The position numbers were made by a program, and so were the translations under genes. Source: an uncultured Bacteroidales bacterium (GTDB lineage: Bacteria; Bacteroidota; Bacteroidia; Bacteroidales; UBA932). From it: DNA of 62,772 bases. The notes under the pieces are model-generated. The model made no database searches, was not told where the DNA came from, and worked only from the letters and a program-made list of their open reading frames with translations. The stretch lies in assembly GCA_944326225.1 (NCBI GenBank), contig CALVDI010000007.1:1-62772 (forward strand), written 5' to 3'. Below are positions 32,328 to 40,388 of this stretch, in pieces (position 1 is the first letter of the stretch; every line of letters begins with the position of its first letter).

Positions 32328-34514
32328 CTATTTTGAGATTCTGACCGCCGACAGTACGCCTTTGGTCTTGCGTATCGATGATATGATCTTGTCCAGCATG
32401 GAGTTGGATGATACGGATATCTGGAGCCGCAGGTCGTACTCCCCGGTGTTGCGGCCTCCGCGCGGAGTCATCGACGAGGCCCTGAGCGAGGCCCCGAAGT
32501 CGGTAACTTTCTGAATAACGGCGGGGTAGGCGGCTGTGTCGTCAGTTATGATCTTGACGGTGGTCTGGAAACTGCTGGTCGTTGCGGTCTCCTTCCATCT
32601 GACCTTGACTATACGGTAGGGGTAGTTCTCTATGAGGCGGGCGGCATTGGGGCAGGACAGGCGGTGTATCTTGATGCCCTCCTTGACCGATACGAATCCG
32701 AAGACCTCGTCGCCGTAGATCGGGTTGCAGCAGCGGGCCATCCTGTAGCTTACGTTGCTTAGTTTCCCGTCTATGGTCAGATAGTCGTCGGCTTTGTCCT
32801 TGACCGTATTGTTCTTGGGGACAGGCCTTTCCTTGACTGCGGCGGGCTGCTGTGGCGCAGTCTCCCCATCGGCTTCCTGCTGCAGCTTGCGGGAGAGATA
32901 TGCCTTGACGTCCATAATGTCCACGCTCTCGTCCTCGATGGCGGCGTACAGGTCGCTGATGTTCCTGAGCTTGAATTTCTTGCACAGGATGGTCAGCTCC
33001 TCGTCCTCCAGTTCCATCTTCCAGTTCTTGAGTCTGCGTTCAAGCAGTTCCCGGCCTGCGGCGGACTTCTTCAGTGCCTCTTCCTTGAGTTTCAGGCGTA
33101 TCTTGTTGCGGGCCTTGGACGAGACCACAAAGTTGAGCCAGTCGGGGGAGGGCCGCTGGTTCTTGCCGCTCTTTATCTCCACCACCTGACCGGTGCTGAG
33201 CCGGTCCTTGATGGAGGCCGGCTTGCCGTCGATGGTTGCGCCCACGCATTTGAGGCCGAGGTTGGTGTGTATATTGAAGGCGAAATCGAGCACAGTCGCT
33301 CCTTTGGGAAGTCTCCGCAGCTCCCCGTCCGGAGTGAAGACGAAGACGTCCTCGGAGAGGAACTGCGATACGTACTCGTAGTCGTTCCTGTTGTCGCTCT
33401 CCAGGATATTTCTCACGCTCTGGAGCCAGGGGGTCAGGCCTTTTTCCTCCTTTATGCCCTTGTAGGCCCAGTGGGAGGCATGCCCGTTCTCGGCCACGTC
33501 GTCCATTCGCCGTGTGCGTATCTGCACCTCCACGAAGATGTCGCCCCTGAACTGCACGGTGATGTGCAGGGACTCGTAGCCGCTGCTCTTGGGCTTGGAT
33601 ATCCAGTCCCTCAGCCTGGATGTGTCGGGCTTGTATTCATCTGTGACCATGGAGTACACCTGCCAGCACAGTTCCTGCTCTTTCTCCCGGTTTACGCCCT
33701 CGTCGGTCTCTATGATGATGCGCACGGCCAGCAGGTCCATCACTTTCTCGAAAGGAATGTCCTGCTTCTGCATCTTCTTCCAGATCGACCAGGCGGCCTT
33801 GGTGCGCTGTTTGTAAGTGACCTTGATGCCTGAACCGGATATTTTGCGCTTGATCGGGATCAGGAATGCGTTCAGCAGCTCCTCGCGTTCGGCGGCTGTG
33901 GCTTTCAGCTTGTTGGTTATCTCACGGTATTTCTCCGGCTCGGTGTGGCGGAAAAATATATTCTCCAGCTCCGTCTTGATGCCGTACAGACCCAGCTGGT
34001 GGGCGATGGGGATGTACAGGAACATGGTCTCGGTGACCTTGCGCTCCTGGGAGGTCTTGGGCAGCAGCTCAATGTTGCGCATCACGTCGAGGCGGTCGGC
34101 AATCTTGATGAGCATTACCCTCGGATCCTTGGAGTAGGATACGATCAGACGCTTGTAGTTCTCGGCCTCCAGGCGGGTCTCCTTGGGTTTGATGGCGGCT
34201 ATCTTGTTGAGACTCTGCGCTATGTCTATGATTTCATGGGAAAATGTTCCCTTCGGGAGGTTCTGCAGCACCTCCGGGTAGAACCGGATGGTCTCATGGA
34301 GAAATACGGCAATGACGCTCTCGTAGCCGAGGTGGATGTCCTCCGCCACTATTCTGGCTACTCCCAGAGGGTGCTCTATGAAAGGATGCCGGTTCTCGCG
34401 CAGCTTGTCCTTCATGGCCTCTTCGGCTATGCGGTAGGCTTTGAGTATCTGCTCCTGCTGGTCGGGGGGATAGCAGTCGAGGATGGCTTTGAGAGTGTCT
34501 TCGGTTCCGTTCAT
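32328..34514 (-). CDS. relA: RelA-type (p)ppGpp synthetase with degenerate HD hydrolase
   Basis: A 728-residue long RSH protein. The order is HD-like N-terminus, synthetase domain (RLRDWISKPKSSGYESLHIT and VEVQIRTRRMDDVAENGH are intact), TGS domain (VFVFTPDGELRRLPKGATVL), zinc-finger/conserved Cys region (CCNPIYGDEVFGF) and a C-terminal ACT-like domain. The hydrolase signature HDxxED is replaced by HETIRF (72-78), so hydrolysis is probably lost and a RelA-type synthetase is expected; a SpoT partner must be elsewhere. Its start overlaps the uvrB stop (ATGA), and uvrA follows at 5 nt. Confidence 0.92.
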   Translation of the reverse strand: MNGTEDTLKAILDCYPPDQQEQILKAYRIAEEAMKDKLRENRHPFIEHPLGVARIVAEDIHLGYESVIAVFLHETIRFYPEVLQNLPKGTFSHEIIDIAQSLNKIAAIKPKETRLEAENYKRLIVSYSKDPRVMLIKIADRLDVMRNIELLPKTSQERKVTETMFLYIPIAHQLGLYGIKTELENIFFRHTEPEKYREITNKLKATAAEREELLNAFLIPIKRKISGSGIKVTYKQRTKAAWSIWKKMQKQDIPFEKVMDLLAVRIIIETDEGVNREKEQELCWQVYSMVTDEYKPDTSRLRDWISKPKSSGYESLHITVQFRGDIFVEVQIRTRRMDDVAENGHASHWAYKGIKEEKGLTPWLQSVRNILESDNRNDYEYVSQFLSEDVFVFTPDGELRRLPKGATVLDFAFNIHTNLGLKCVGATIDGKPASIKDRLSTGQVVEIKSGKNQRPSPDWLNFVVSSKARNKIRLKLKEEALKKSAAGRELLERRLKNWKMELEDEELTILCKKFKLRNISDLYAAIEDESVDIMDVKAYLSRKLQQEADGETAPQQPAAVKERPVPKNNTVKDKADDYLTIDGKLSNVSYRMARCCNPIYGDEVFGFVSVKEGIKIHRLSCPNAARLIENYPYRIVKVRWKETATTSSFQTTVKIITDDTAAYPAVIQKVTDFGASLRASSMTPRGGRNTGEYDLRLQISVSSNSMLDKIISSIRKTKGVLSAVRISK

Positions 34515-36517
34515 TTCCTGAGTTTCATGAGTTCATACATTTCGTCCCTGTACTTGGCTGCCGCAGGGAAGTCGAGGGCCTTGGCGGCTTCCTCCATCTT
34601 CTTCCTGACGGCTTCGACGGCCTCAAGCAGCTGCTTGGGACTCATCCTGGATATCACCGGGTCCTCTGCCACATAACGTGCGTTCTCCTCCTCGTCGGGC
34701 TCCTTGTATGCTCCGCTGATGGCGGCCAGGGAGTTCTTCTTGTCGTTGCGCACCTGCGTAGGTACGATATGATGCTTCTCGTTGTACTCCGCCTGTTTTG
34801 CCCTGCGCCGGTTGGTCTCGTCTATGGTCTTCTGCATCGAGCCGGTGATGGTGTCCGCGTACATTATTACAAGACCATTCAGATTTCGTGCCGCACGTCC
34901 GGCAATCTGGGTCAAAGCCCGGTCCGAACGCAGGAATCCTTCCTTGTCCGCGTCGATTATCGCCACGAGCGAGACATCCGGCAGGTCCAGTCCCTCGCGC
35001 AACAGGTTGACTCCCACCAGCACATCGAACCTTCCGGCCTTGAAGTCCTCGATAATCTCCACCCTTTCCAGAGTGTCCACGTCCGAGTGGATGTATCGGC
35101 AGCGCACCTGCCGTTTTGTCAAGAATTTTTCCAGCTCCTCTGCCATTCTCTTGGTGAGGGTGGTGACCAGCACGCGTTCGTCCTTCTCGGTGCGCAGCTC
35201 TATCTCCTCCATCAGGTCGTCTATCTGGTTCTTGGACGGGCGCACGTCTATCGGAGGGTCCAGCAGACCGGTGGGGCGGACCACCTGCTCGACTATCAGG
35301 CCCTCGCTCTTCTCCAGTTCGTAGTCGCCCGGAGTCGCGCTGACGAAGACCCTTTGTCCCAGGATATGCTCGAACTCGTCGAATTTCAGGGGGCGGTTGT
35401 CCGCAGCGGCGGGGAGGCGGAAGCCGTATTCGATCAGCACCTCTTTTCTGGAGCGGTCGCCTCCGTACATGGCTCTCACCTGCGGAAGGGTGACGTGGCT
35501 CTCGTCGATGAAGGTGATGAAGTCCTTCGGGAAATAGTCTATGAGGCAGAATGGCCGCTGTCCTGCGCTCCGCCCGTCGAAGTACCGGGAATAATTCTCG
35601 ATGCCGGGGCAGTAGCCAAGTTCCTTGATCATCTCCATGTCGTATTCGACTCTCTTCTTGAGGCGGTTGGCCTCGTGCTGCTTTCCGATGGAGCTGAAAT
35701 ATTCGCACTGCTGCATCATGTCGTCCTGTATCATCCTGATGGCCTGGGCTGTGCGCTCCTTGGTGGTGACGAAGATATTGGCCGGGTATATGATGACCTC
35801 CTCGGGGCTTTCAATGGTCATGCCTGTAAGCGGATCTATCAGCTCCAGCTCCTCTATGGTGTCTCCGAAGAATACTATGCGGCAGCCGGTGTCGGCGTAA
35901 GCCAGGTAGATGTCTATCGTATCGCCCTTGACCCGGAAAGTCCCCCGCTTGAAGTCCACGTCGTTGCGGTTGTAAAGGGCGTCCACAAGGCGGTACAGGA
36001 GTTTGTTGCGGCTGATGCGCATTCCGCTGCGGAGTATGATGGTGTTGTCGTGGAAATCCTGCGGATTGCCGATGCCGTAGAGGCAGGAGACGGAGGAAAT
36101 CACAATCACGTCGCGGCGGCCCGAGAGCAGGGCGGAGGAAGCGGACAGGCGCAGTTTCTCTATCTCGTCGTTGATGCTCAGGTCCTTCTCTATGTAGGTG
36201 TCGGTCACGGGAAGATAGGCCTCAGGCTGGTAGTAGTCGTAGTAGGATACGAAATACTCTACGGCATTGTCCGGGAAAAAGGACTTGAACTCCCCGTAGA
36301 GCTGTGCTGCCAGGGTCTTGTTGTGGCTCAGGATCAGCGCCGGCCTCTGTAGCCGTTCGATGACATTGGCCATCGTGAACGTCTTGCCAGAGCCTGTGAC
36401 TCCCAACAGGGTCACGGCGTCCGCACCGGCGTTTACCGCCTCGCAGATTTCCTTGATGGCCTCAGGCTGGTCTCCCGTCGGCCTGTATGGTGACTTGATC
36501 TTGAACTGCATAGTCAT
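34511..36517 (-). CDS. uvrB: Excinuclease ABC subunit B
   Basis: A 668-residue helicase-like damage-verification subunit of the UvrABC nuclease. Walker A GVTGSGKTFTMANV (about 39-52), the beta-hairpin region YYDYYQPEAYLP, DESHVTLPQ as motif II, and QIAGRAARN as motif VI are present. The C-terminal UVR motif (QLLEAVEAVRKKMEEAAKAL) binds UvrC. The start codon overlaps the stop of the upstream AlbA_2 gene (ATGA), and its stop overlaps the start of relA, so the whole group is translationally coupled. Confidence 0.97.
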   Translation of the reverse strand: MTMQFKIKSPYRPTGDQPEAIKEICEAVNAGADAVTLLGVTGSGKTFTMANVIERLQRPALILSHNKTLAAQLYGEFKSFFPDNAVEYFVSYYDYYQPEAYLPVTDTYIEKDLSINDEIEKLRLSASSALLSGRRDVIVISSVSCLYGIGNPQDFHDNTIILRSGMRISRNKLLYRLVDALYNRNDVDFKRGTFRVKGDTIDIYLAYADTGCRIVFFGDTIEELELIDPLTGMTIESPEEVIIYPANIFVTTKERTAQAIRMIQDDMMQQCEYFSSIGKQHEANRLKKRVEYDMEMIKELGYCPGIENYSRYFDGRSAGQRPFCLIDYFPKDFITFIDESHVTLPQVRAMYGGDRSRKEVLIEYGFRLPAAADNRPLKFDEFEHILGQRVFVSATPGDYELEKSEGLIVEQVVRPTGLLDPPIDVRPSKNQIDDLMEEIELRTEKDERVLVTTLTKRMAEELEKFLTKRQVRCRYIHSDVDTLERVEIIEDFKAGRFDVLVGVNLLREGLDLPDVSLVAIIDADKEGFLRSDRALTQIAGRAARNLNGLVIMYADTITGSMQKTIDETNRRRAKQAEYNEKHHIVPTQVRNDKKNSLAAISGAYKEPDEEENARYVAEDPVISRMSPKQLLEAVEAVRKKMEEAAKALDFPAAAKYRDEMYELMKLRK

Positions 36518-37971
36518 TTAGTGTGTAGTGTTACCCATTCTTCAGCGGCAACTGTCAGTCGGTACTGCTGTTTCGGATGCTTAGGATGATCAGGGTAAAG
36601 CCGTTCAATCATACCGCTTTCCAGCGCAGGTGCGATATAACTTTCACGAAAATATTTCAGGTCTTTAATATTGCAGACCTCCGCCATTTCTTTCATGGTC
36701 ATATAGGAAGTTCCCATCTTCAGAAGAAGTGATTCTACTTGGGGGGTGCTTGGGGGGTGCTTAGGGGGTGCTTGGGGGGTGCTTGAGGTGGGTCTTTTGA
36801 AAGTGATAGTTACAAAGCCGTCCTCAGAACACCATACAGGATCTTCTATCCCTTGTGCCCGGCATGCATCGATGATACGCCTTGCGCCACTTCCCCAGTT
36901 CTCCAGATAAGTCATTCGGTAAAGGGCTTCAGCCACTTTCAGATTGTGTGGAAACGATTCGTGTGGCTCCCTGATGTTCTCAGGTGTTATCTGTGGCGGA
37001 AACATACCAGGACTTGCTATTTCTATACGGTCGTCATAGATGGCAAGACTGATAGTCAGATTGTAGTTTTCCCAATGGCGGTGGCAAAGGGCATTGATCA
37101 GTGCCTCTCTTAATGCATGATAGGGTATTTCGAGCTGCTCCTCCCGTTCCAGGCTATGGTCGGTGATTCTGCCGCTGAGAGACAGATGCTTGAAGCAAAA
37201 TGCAATTCCGGCTTCCAGCAACTCAAAAAAATTGCCTTCAGCGCGTTGATTGTCACGGAATCTGTTTTTATTTGTTCCGACAAACCGCGCCATTCTCAAT
37301 GTGAACTGAGGATATTCCTCAATGTTCTTGGAAAAGAGCAGGACTGCTCCATTGGTGGGTATTCCGTTCTTAAGTAAATTCCATTTGGAAAGAATATCAC
37401 CGACAGGTTCATACAATGCGGACTCAGGAATGCGCCCTCCTTCAATACCGCGGCGGATGCTATTGCGGATCAGGTTCTCGTTGAGGTCAGCTAAAGTCAC
37501 ACTGTCGGCAGCCAGTCTTTCCCATGCGTATACCTGAGGCTTATGAGCACGGATGCGTTCATCGTACATATATTGCGGCATGACTTTCGTCGTGCTCTCC
37601 ACTTTGTAATAGGGGCAGCCGTGGAATGTATGTGGGTGCTCCCCCCAGACCCATCCGTCAAAATGCATGGCGATAACTTTGTTGCCGGGGTGTTCAGGCA
37701 CATCTACATACACTACCTTTATGTCTACGGCAGGCTCTAATCCGGCTAAAGCCTGAGCAATCTCCCTTTTGGTCTTATCTGTTACTTCCTGTCCGATAAT
37801 TTTAAGCGATGACGGAGCAATACCGAAAATCAGCCAACCGCCCTCAGTATTGAGAAAAGCACACGCCGAATGCATGCCGTCCTTCAACTCACCGGTGCTT
37901 TTCTTCAGTTCCAGAGTCCTTGACTCATCGGCTGATACAAGTTTTTTTATATCTTCAAGTGTGATATTCAT
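36514..37971 (-). CDS. AlbA_2/Schlafen-type putative regulator with ATPase-like domain
   Basis: About 485 residues. The N-terminal AlbA_2 (Schlafen-like) domain has ESRTLELKKS and AFLNTEGGWLIFGI, and a central HATPase_c_4-like part contains REALINALCHRHWENYN and SPGMFPP. A linker made of near-identical repeats (STPQAPPKHPPSTPQ) leads to a C-terminal winged helix (MTMKEMAEVCNIKDLKYFRE). I start it at ATG 37971, because the -7 box TAAATTTG occupies 37997-37990 and covers the upstream 37992 start. It heads the uvrB-relA-uvrA operon with a 4-nt overlap. These proteins are usually annotated as transcriptional regulators; the target is unknown, and autoregulation of the operon is an inference. Confidence 0.8.
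   Translation of the reverse strand: MNITLEDIKKLVSADESRTLELKKSTGELKDGMHSACAFLNTEGGWLIFGIAPSSLKIIGQEVTDKTKREIAQALAGLEPAVDIKVVYVDVPEHPGNKVIAMHFDGWVWGEHPHTFHGCPYYKVESTTKVMPQYMYDERIRAHKPQVYAWERLAADSVTLADLNENLIRNSIRRGIEGGRIPESALYEPVGDILSKWNLLKNGIPTNGAVLLFSKNIEEYPQFTLRMARFVGTNKNRFRDNQRAEGNFFELLEAGIAFCFKHLSLSGRITDHSLEREEQLEIPYHALREALINALCHRHWENYNLTISLAIYDDRIEIASPGMFPPQITPENIREPHESFPHNLKVAEALYRMTYLENWGSGARRIIDACRAQGIEDPVWCSEDGFVTITFKRPTSSTPQAPPKHPPSTPQVESLLLKMGTSYMTMKEMAEVCNIKDLKYFRESYIAPALESGMIERLYPDHPKHPKQQYRLTVAAEEWVTLHTK
36738..36790 (-). repeat. Tandem repeat encoding the regulator linker
   Basis: Four imperfect copies of a 12-bp unit, GCTTGGGGGGTG, in tandem inside the AlbA_2 gene. They encode the Pro/Thr/His-rich linker and keep the frame, so copy number could vary without a frameshift. 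Confidence 0.75.
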
Positions 37972-37989
37972 TCGTTCTGATCTGTAGCG

Positions 37990-37997
37990 CAAATTTA
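37990..37997 (-). promoter_or_regulatory. -7 box of the AlbA_2-uvrB-relA-uvrA operon
   Basis: TAAATTTG on the minus strand, 18 nt before the ATG at 37971. It is the only good promoter seen for the four-gene unit. Confidence 0.55.
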
Positions 37998-38025
37998 ACG
38001 ATATTATTCGGAATATCGGTGCACA

Positions 38026-39012
38026 TTACAGCATCATGGTGAGGTAGAAGATGAGGAGGGTGCGCTTTTTCATGACGGGGTAGGAGATGATGTCCGGGTC
38101 GTCGGTGGTCTTGTAGGTGTGGCGGTGGAAGCCGGAGGTGAAGACCAGGGCAGGGATGCCGGCCTCATGAAAGACGATCTGGTCGGAGAGCTGGTAGAAC
38201 AGCCGGGTGAAGTTCTCGCTGCCGTAGAAGGTGTGGTCGATGTCGAGGCCGATGTTGTAATAGCGGTTGCACATGTCGATGAGGCCCCGGTCCTGCCTGC
38301 GCAGTGTCTGCTCGCCGAGGACTATCACGAAACTGGTATCGGCCTCGTGTACCGGCTCTATGACTGTGCCTATCTGGTCGATGTTGATGGCGCAGATGAT
38401 ACTGTCCTTTCCGATGATCAGGTGATTGACGAAGTGTTTCGAGCCGGCCATATTGAGTTCCTTGGCATCGAGGGCGGCAAAGATGATGTTCTTGTCCGGG
38501 CCGGTTCTGGTCTTTTTCATGGTCCCGAACATGTCGGCGAGGTTGAGCAGGACGGTCACTCCGGAGGCGTTGTCATCGGCACCGTTGTAGATATTGCCGT
38601 CCAGGACACCCAGATGGTCGTAGTGAGCCGTGATGAGCACGTATTCGTCCGACGGTACCGCGCTCGGCACGATGCCTATGACGTTGCGGCCGACTGTGCC
38701 GCTTGCCGAGTCGGCCAGGAACGGCTGATAGAAACTGCCTGCGCAGAACGGTTCCAGGCCGTATTGCTTGAAATGGGTCTCGATATACCTTGCCACCCTC
38801 GCCGCATCCCTGGTGCCGGTGGCCCTGCCGTGATTCATGTCGTGAGAGAGCCAGGTCATGAGCCGCTCCTGCTTGGCCTGGTAGACGATCTGCTCGTACA
38901 TGGTGTACGGCCCCAGTGACCGCCTGCGCTCCTGCGCCTGCAGGGCTGCGGTCGCCAGCAGTATCAGCACCATAGCCAGTGCCGTCGGTATTATTTTATA
39001 TGTTCCTGTCAC
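38026..39012 (-). CDS. M28-family peptidase, secreted
   Basis: A 328-residue exported protein of the M28 zinc aminopeptidase fold with a signal peptide (ALAMVLILLATAALQAQ). Zinc-site residues visible are H130/D132 (AHYDHLG), D146 (GADDNASG), E185 and a late H (HEAG or FHRHT). At the position of the catalytic-base Glu in the usual EE pair there is Lys (LDAKELNMAGS, K184), so activity may be altered or the family here uses another base. A -7-like TATATTCG lies at 39060-39053 on the minus strand. It is a single gene between the Slfn-led operon and the metal-efflux operon. Confidence 0.82.
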   Translation of the reverse strand: MTGTYKIIPTALAMVLILLATAALQAQERRRSLGPYTMYEQIVYQAKQERLMTWLSHDMNHGRATGTRDAARVARYIETHFKQYGLEPFCAGSFYQPFLADSASGTVGRNVIGIVPSAVPSDEYVLITAHYDHLGVLDGNIYNGADDNASGVTVLLNLADMFGTMKKTRTGPDKNIIFAALDAKELNMAGSKHFVNHLIIGKDSIICAINIDQIGTVIEPVHEADTSFVIVLGEQTLRRQDRGLIDMCNRYYNIGLDIDHTFYGSENFTRLFYQLSDQIVFHEAGIPALVFTSGFHRHTYKTTDDPDIISYPVMKKRTLLIFYLTMML

Positions 39013-39109
39013 CGTTCAGTTGTGTTATCCGGATTGTACCCGATAGAACGTGCGAATATACTAACTTCTTCGGAAATTGGTTCTATCCTGTCAATCATGA
39101 ACGCGGTAG

Positions 39110-39147
39110 AAAAATCCGCTGCCGGGATTATTGTCCTGACAGCGGAT
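39110..39147 (-). terminator. Terminator of the metal-efflux operon
   Basis: On the minus strand ATCCGCTG and CAGCGGAT form an 8-bp stem (39147-39140 with 39121-39114) followed by TTTTTC. It lies 28 nt after the end of the TolC-like gene. Confidence 0.7.
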
Positions 39148-39174
39148 ATGTTGTTGTATGGTGGTAAACTGGGA

Positions 39175-40374
39175 CTACAGCCGGTTCTGGTAGAGTTCGG
39201 AGAGAAGTCTACGGTACTGGTTCTCCAGGGTCAGGTAGGCGGACAGGTTGTTGTAGACGTTGTCGGCCTCTACATAGTAGTCGATGATGGAGAGCTGGCC
39301 TTCCAGAACTGCTGTCTTGAGCGCATCCAGTGTGCTGTGCATCAGGGGTACGTCGTAGGCCTCGACGGCGGAGCGGATCTGCTGTATCTCGTTGTACTTT
39401 GACATCAGCTGGGTCTCTGCCTGCATTCTGGCATTCTCCAGTTCGCTCTGGGCGGCCGTGTGGCGGGCCTCGGCGATTTTGGTCTTGTTGCGGGAGGAGA
39501 ATAGGGGGATGGACGCACCGACGAGAAATCCGTTGGCAGCCTCGTTCATGGATGTGTTGCGGCGGTAGCCAACTTCGAATTTGGGCAGCCAGTTCTGCTT
39601 GTTGACCTTGATCTCCTGTGCGGCTGCATCCACGGATGCCTCAGCGGAGAGTATGGCCGCATCCGTAGACATTATTTCTCCATAGAACTCATCGTAACTG
39701 ATGATGTCCTGTGCCGCAGGGTAATCAGTGACTGTAAGTTCCAGAGGAATGTTGCCGTTGAAGGCTCGCAGGGACTGGAGGGTGTTCTGGCGCGAGGCCT
39801 CGTTCTGGGCCACGAGGGTACGGACATTCATCCGCTCCATCTTCACCTTATTGACCTCTATGACATTGGCACCTCCCTCGGAGAAACGCTTTTCCATCAG
39901 GGTGAGGAGCTCGTCGGCATTGGCCAGGCGGGTGTCCAGAAGTTCTTTCTCCTGATTGAGCCGGATAAGGTCCAGGCACAGCAGCTTGGCCTGAAGCAGG
40001 ATGTCCCTGCGCTGGAGGGCGTACTGCATGTCAAGTGCCTCATTCTGCAGTTTGCCGGATTTGCTCCTTGACACGTACTGCGAGGGAAAGTCGAAGCCCA
40101 TGGAGACTACGAGCTCGGAGCTGGCGACTCCGTCATAGCCACGGGTAAAGAAGGGGCTGTAGGATACGGAGAGGTCCTGCTGGAGGTTGTTCTGGGCTTG
40201 GATTTCGAGCCGTGAGGCTTCATTGCTCTGCTGGAGGGCCTGTAGCTGGATGTTGTTCCGTTCCACGAAAGCCAGTACGGAATCTATGCTTTCTGTGGTC
40301 TGGGCCCTGAGGCTGCCGGCAGACAGGATTGCTGCCGGAACCAGAAGGGATGCTATTACGGTGTATTTATTCAT
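39175..40374 (-). CDS. czcC: TolC-family outer-membrane efflux protein (CzcC-like)
   Basis: A 399-residue outer-membrane factor with a signal peptide (SLLVPAAILSAGSLRA) and two long helical TolC halves (ALQRRDILLQAKLLCLDLIR; AEARHTAAQSELENARMQAE). It forms the outer channel of the tripartite RND system encoded just upstream; the start is 14 nt past the CzcA stop. The same family includes general TolC-like proteins, but the neighbours make a metal exporter most likely. The symbol is by position and family. Confidence 0.83.
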   Translation of the reverse strand: MNKYTVIASLLVPAAILSAGSLRAQTTESIDSVLAFVERNNIQLQALQQSNEASRLEIQAQNNLQQDLSVSYSPFFTRGYDGVASSELVVSMGFDFPSQYVSRSKSGKLQNEALDMQYALQRRDILLQAKLLCLDLIRLNQEKELLDTRLANADELLTLMEKRFSEGGANVIEVNKVKMERMNVRTLVAQNEASRQNTLQSLRAFNGNIPLELTVTDYPAAQDIISYDEFYGEIMSTDAAILSAEASVDAAAQEIKVNKQNWLPKFEVGYRRNTSMNEAANGFLVGASIPLFSSRNKTKIAEARHTAAQSELENARMQAETQLMSKYNEIQQIRSAVEAYDVPLMHSTLDALKTAVLEGQLSIIDYYVEADNVYNNLSAYLTLENQYRRLLSELYQNRL

Positions 40375-40388
40375 ATCGGGGAAATGTC

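Noticed and set aside
34769-36352. Plus-strand open frame of 527 codons opposite uvrB
   Set aside because: uvrB is certain on the other strand; the frame has low-complexity Val/His-rich product typical of antisense shadows.
36738-36790. Possible CRISPR-like array
   Set aside because: The units are 12-bp tandem copies without spacers, inside a coding frame. No CRISPR array was seen anywhere in the window.
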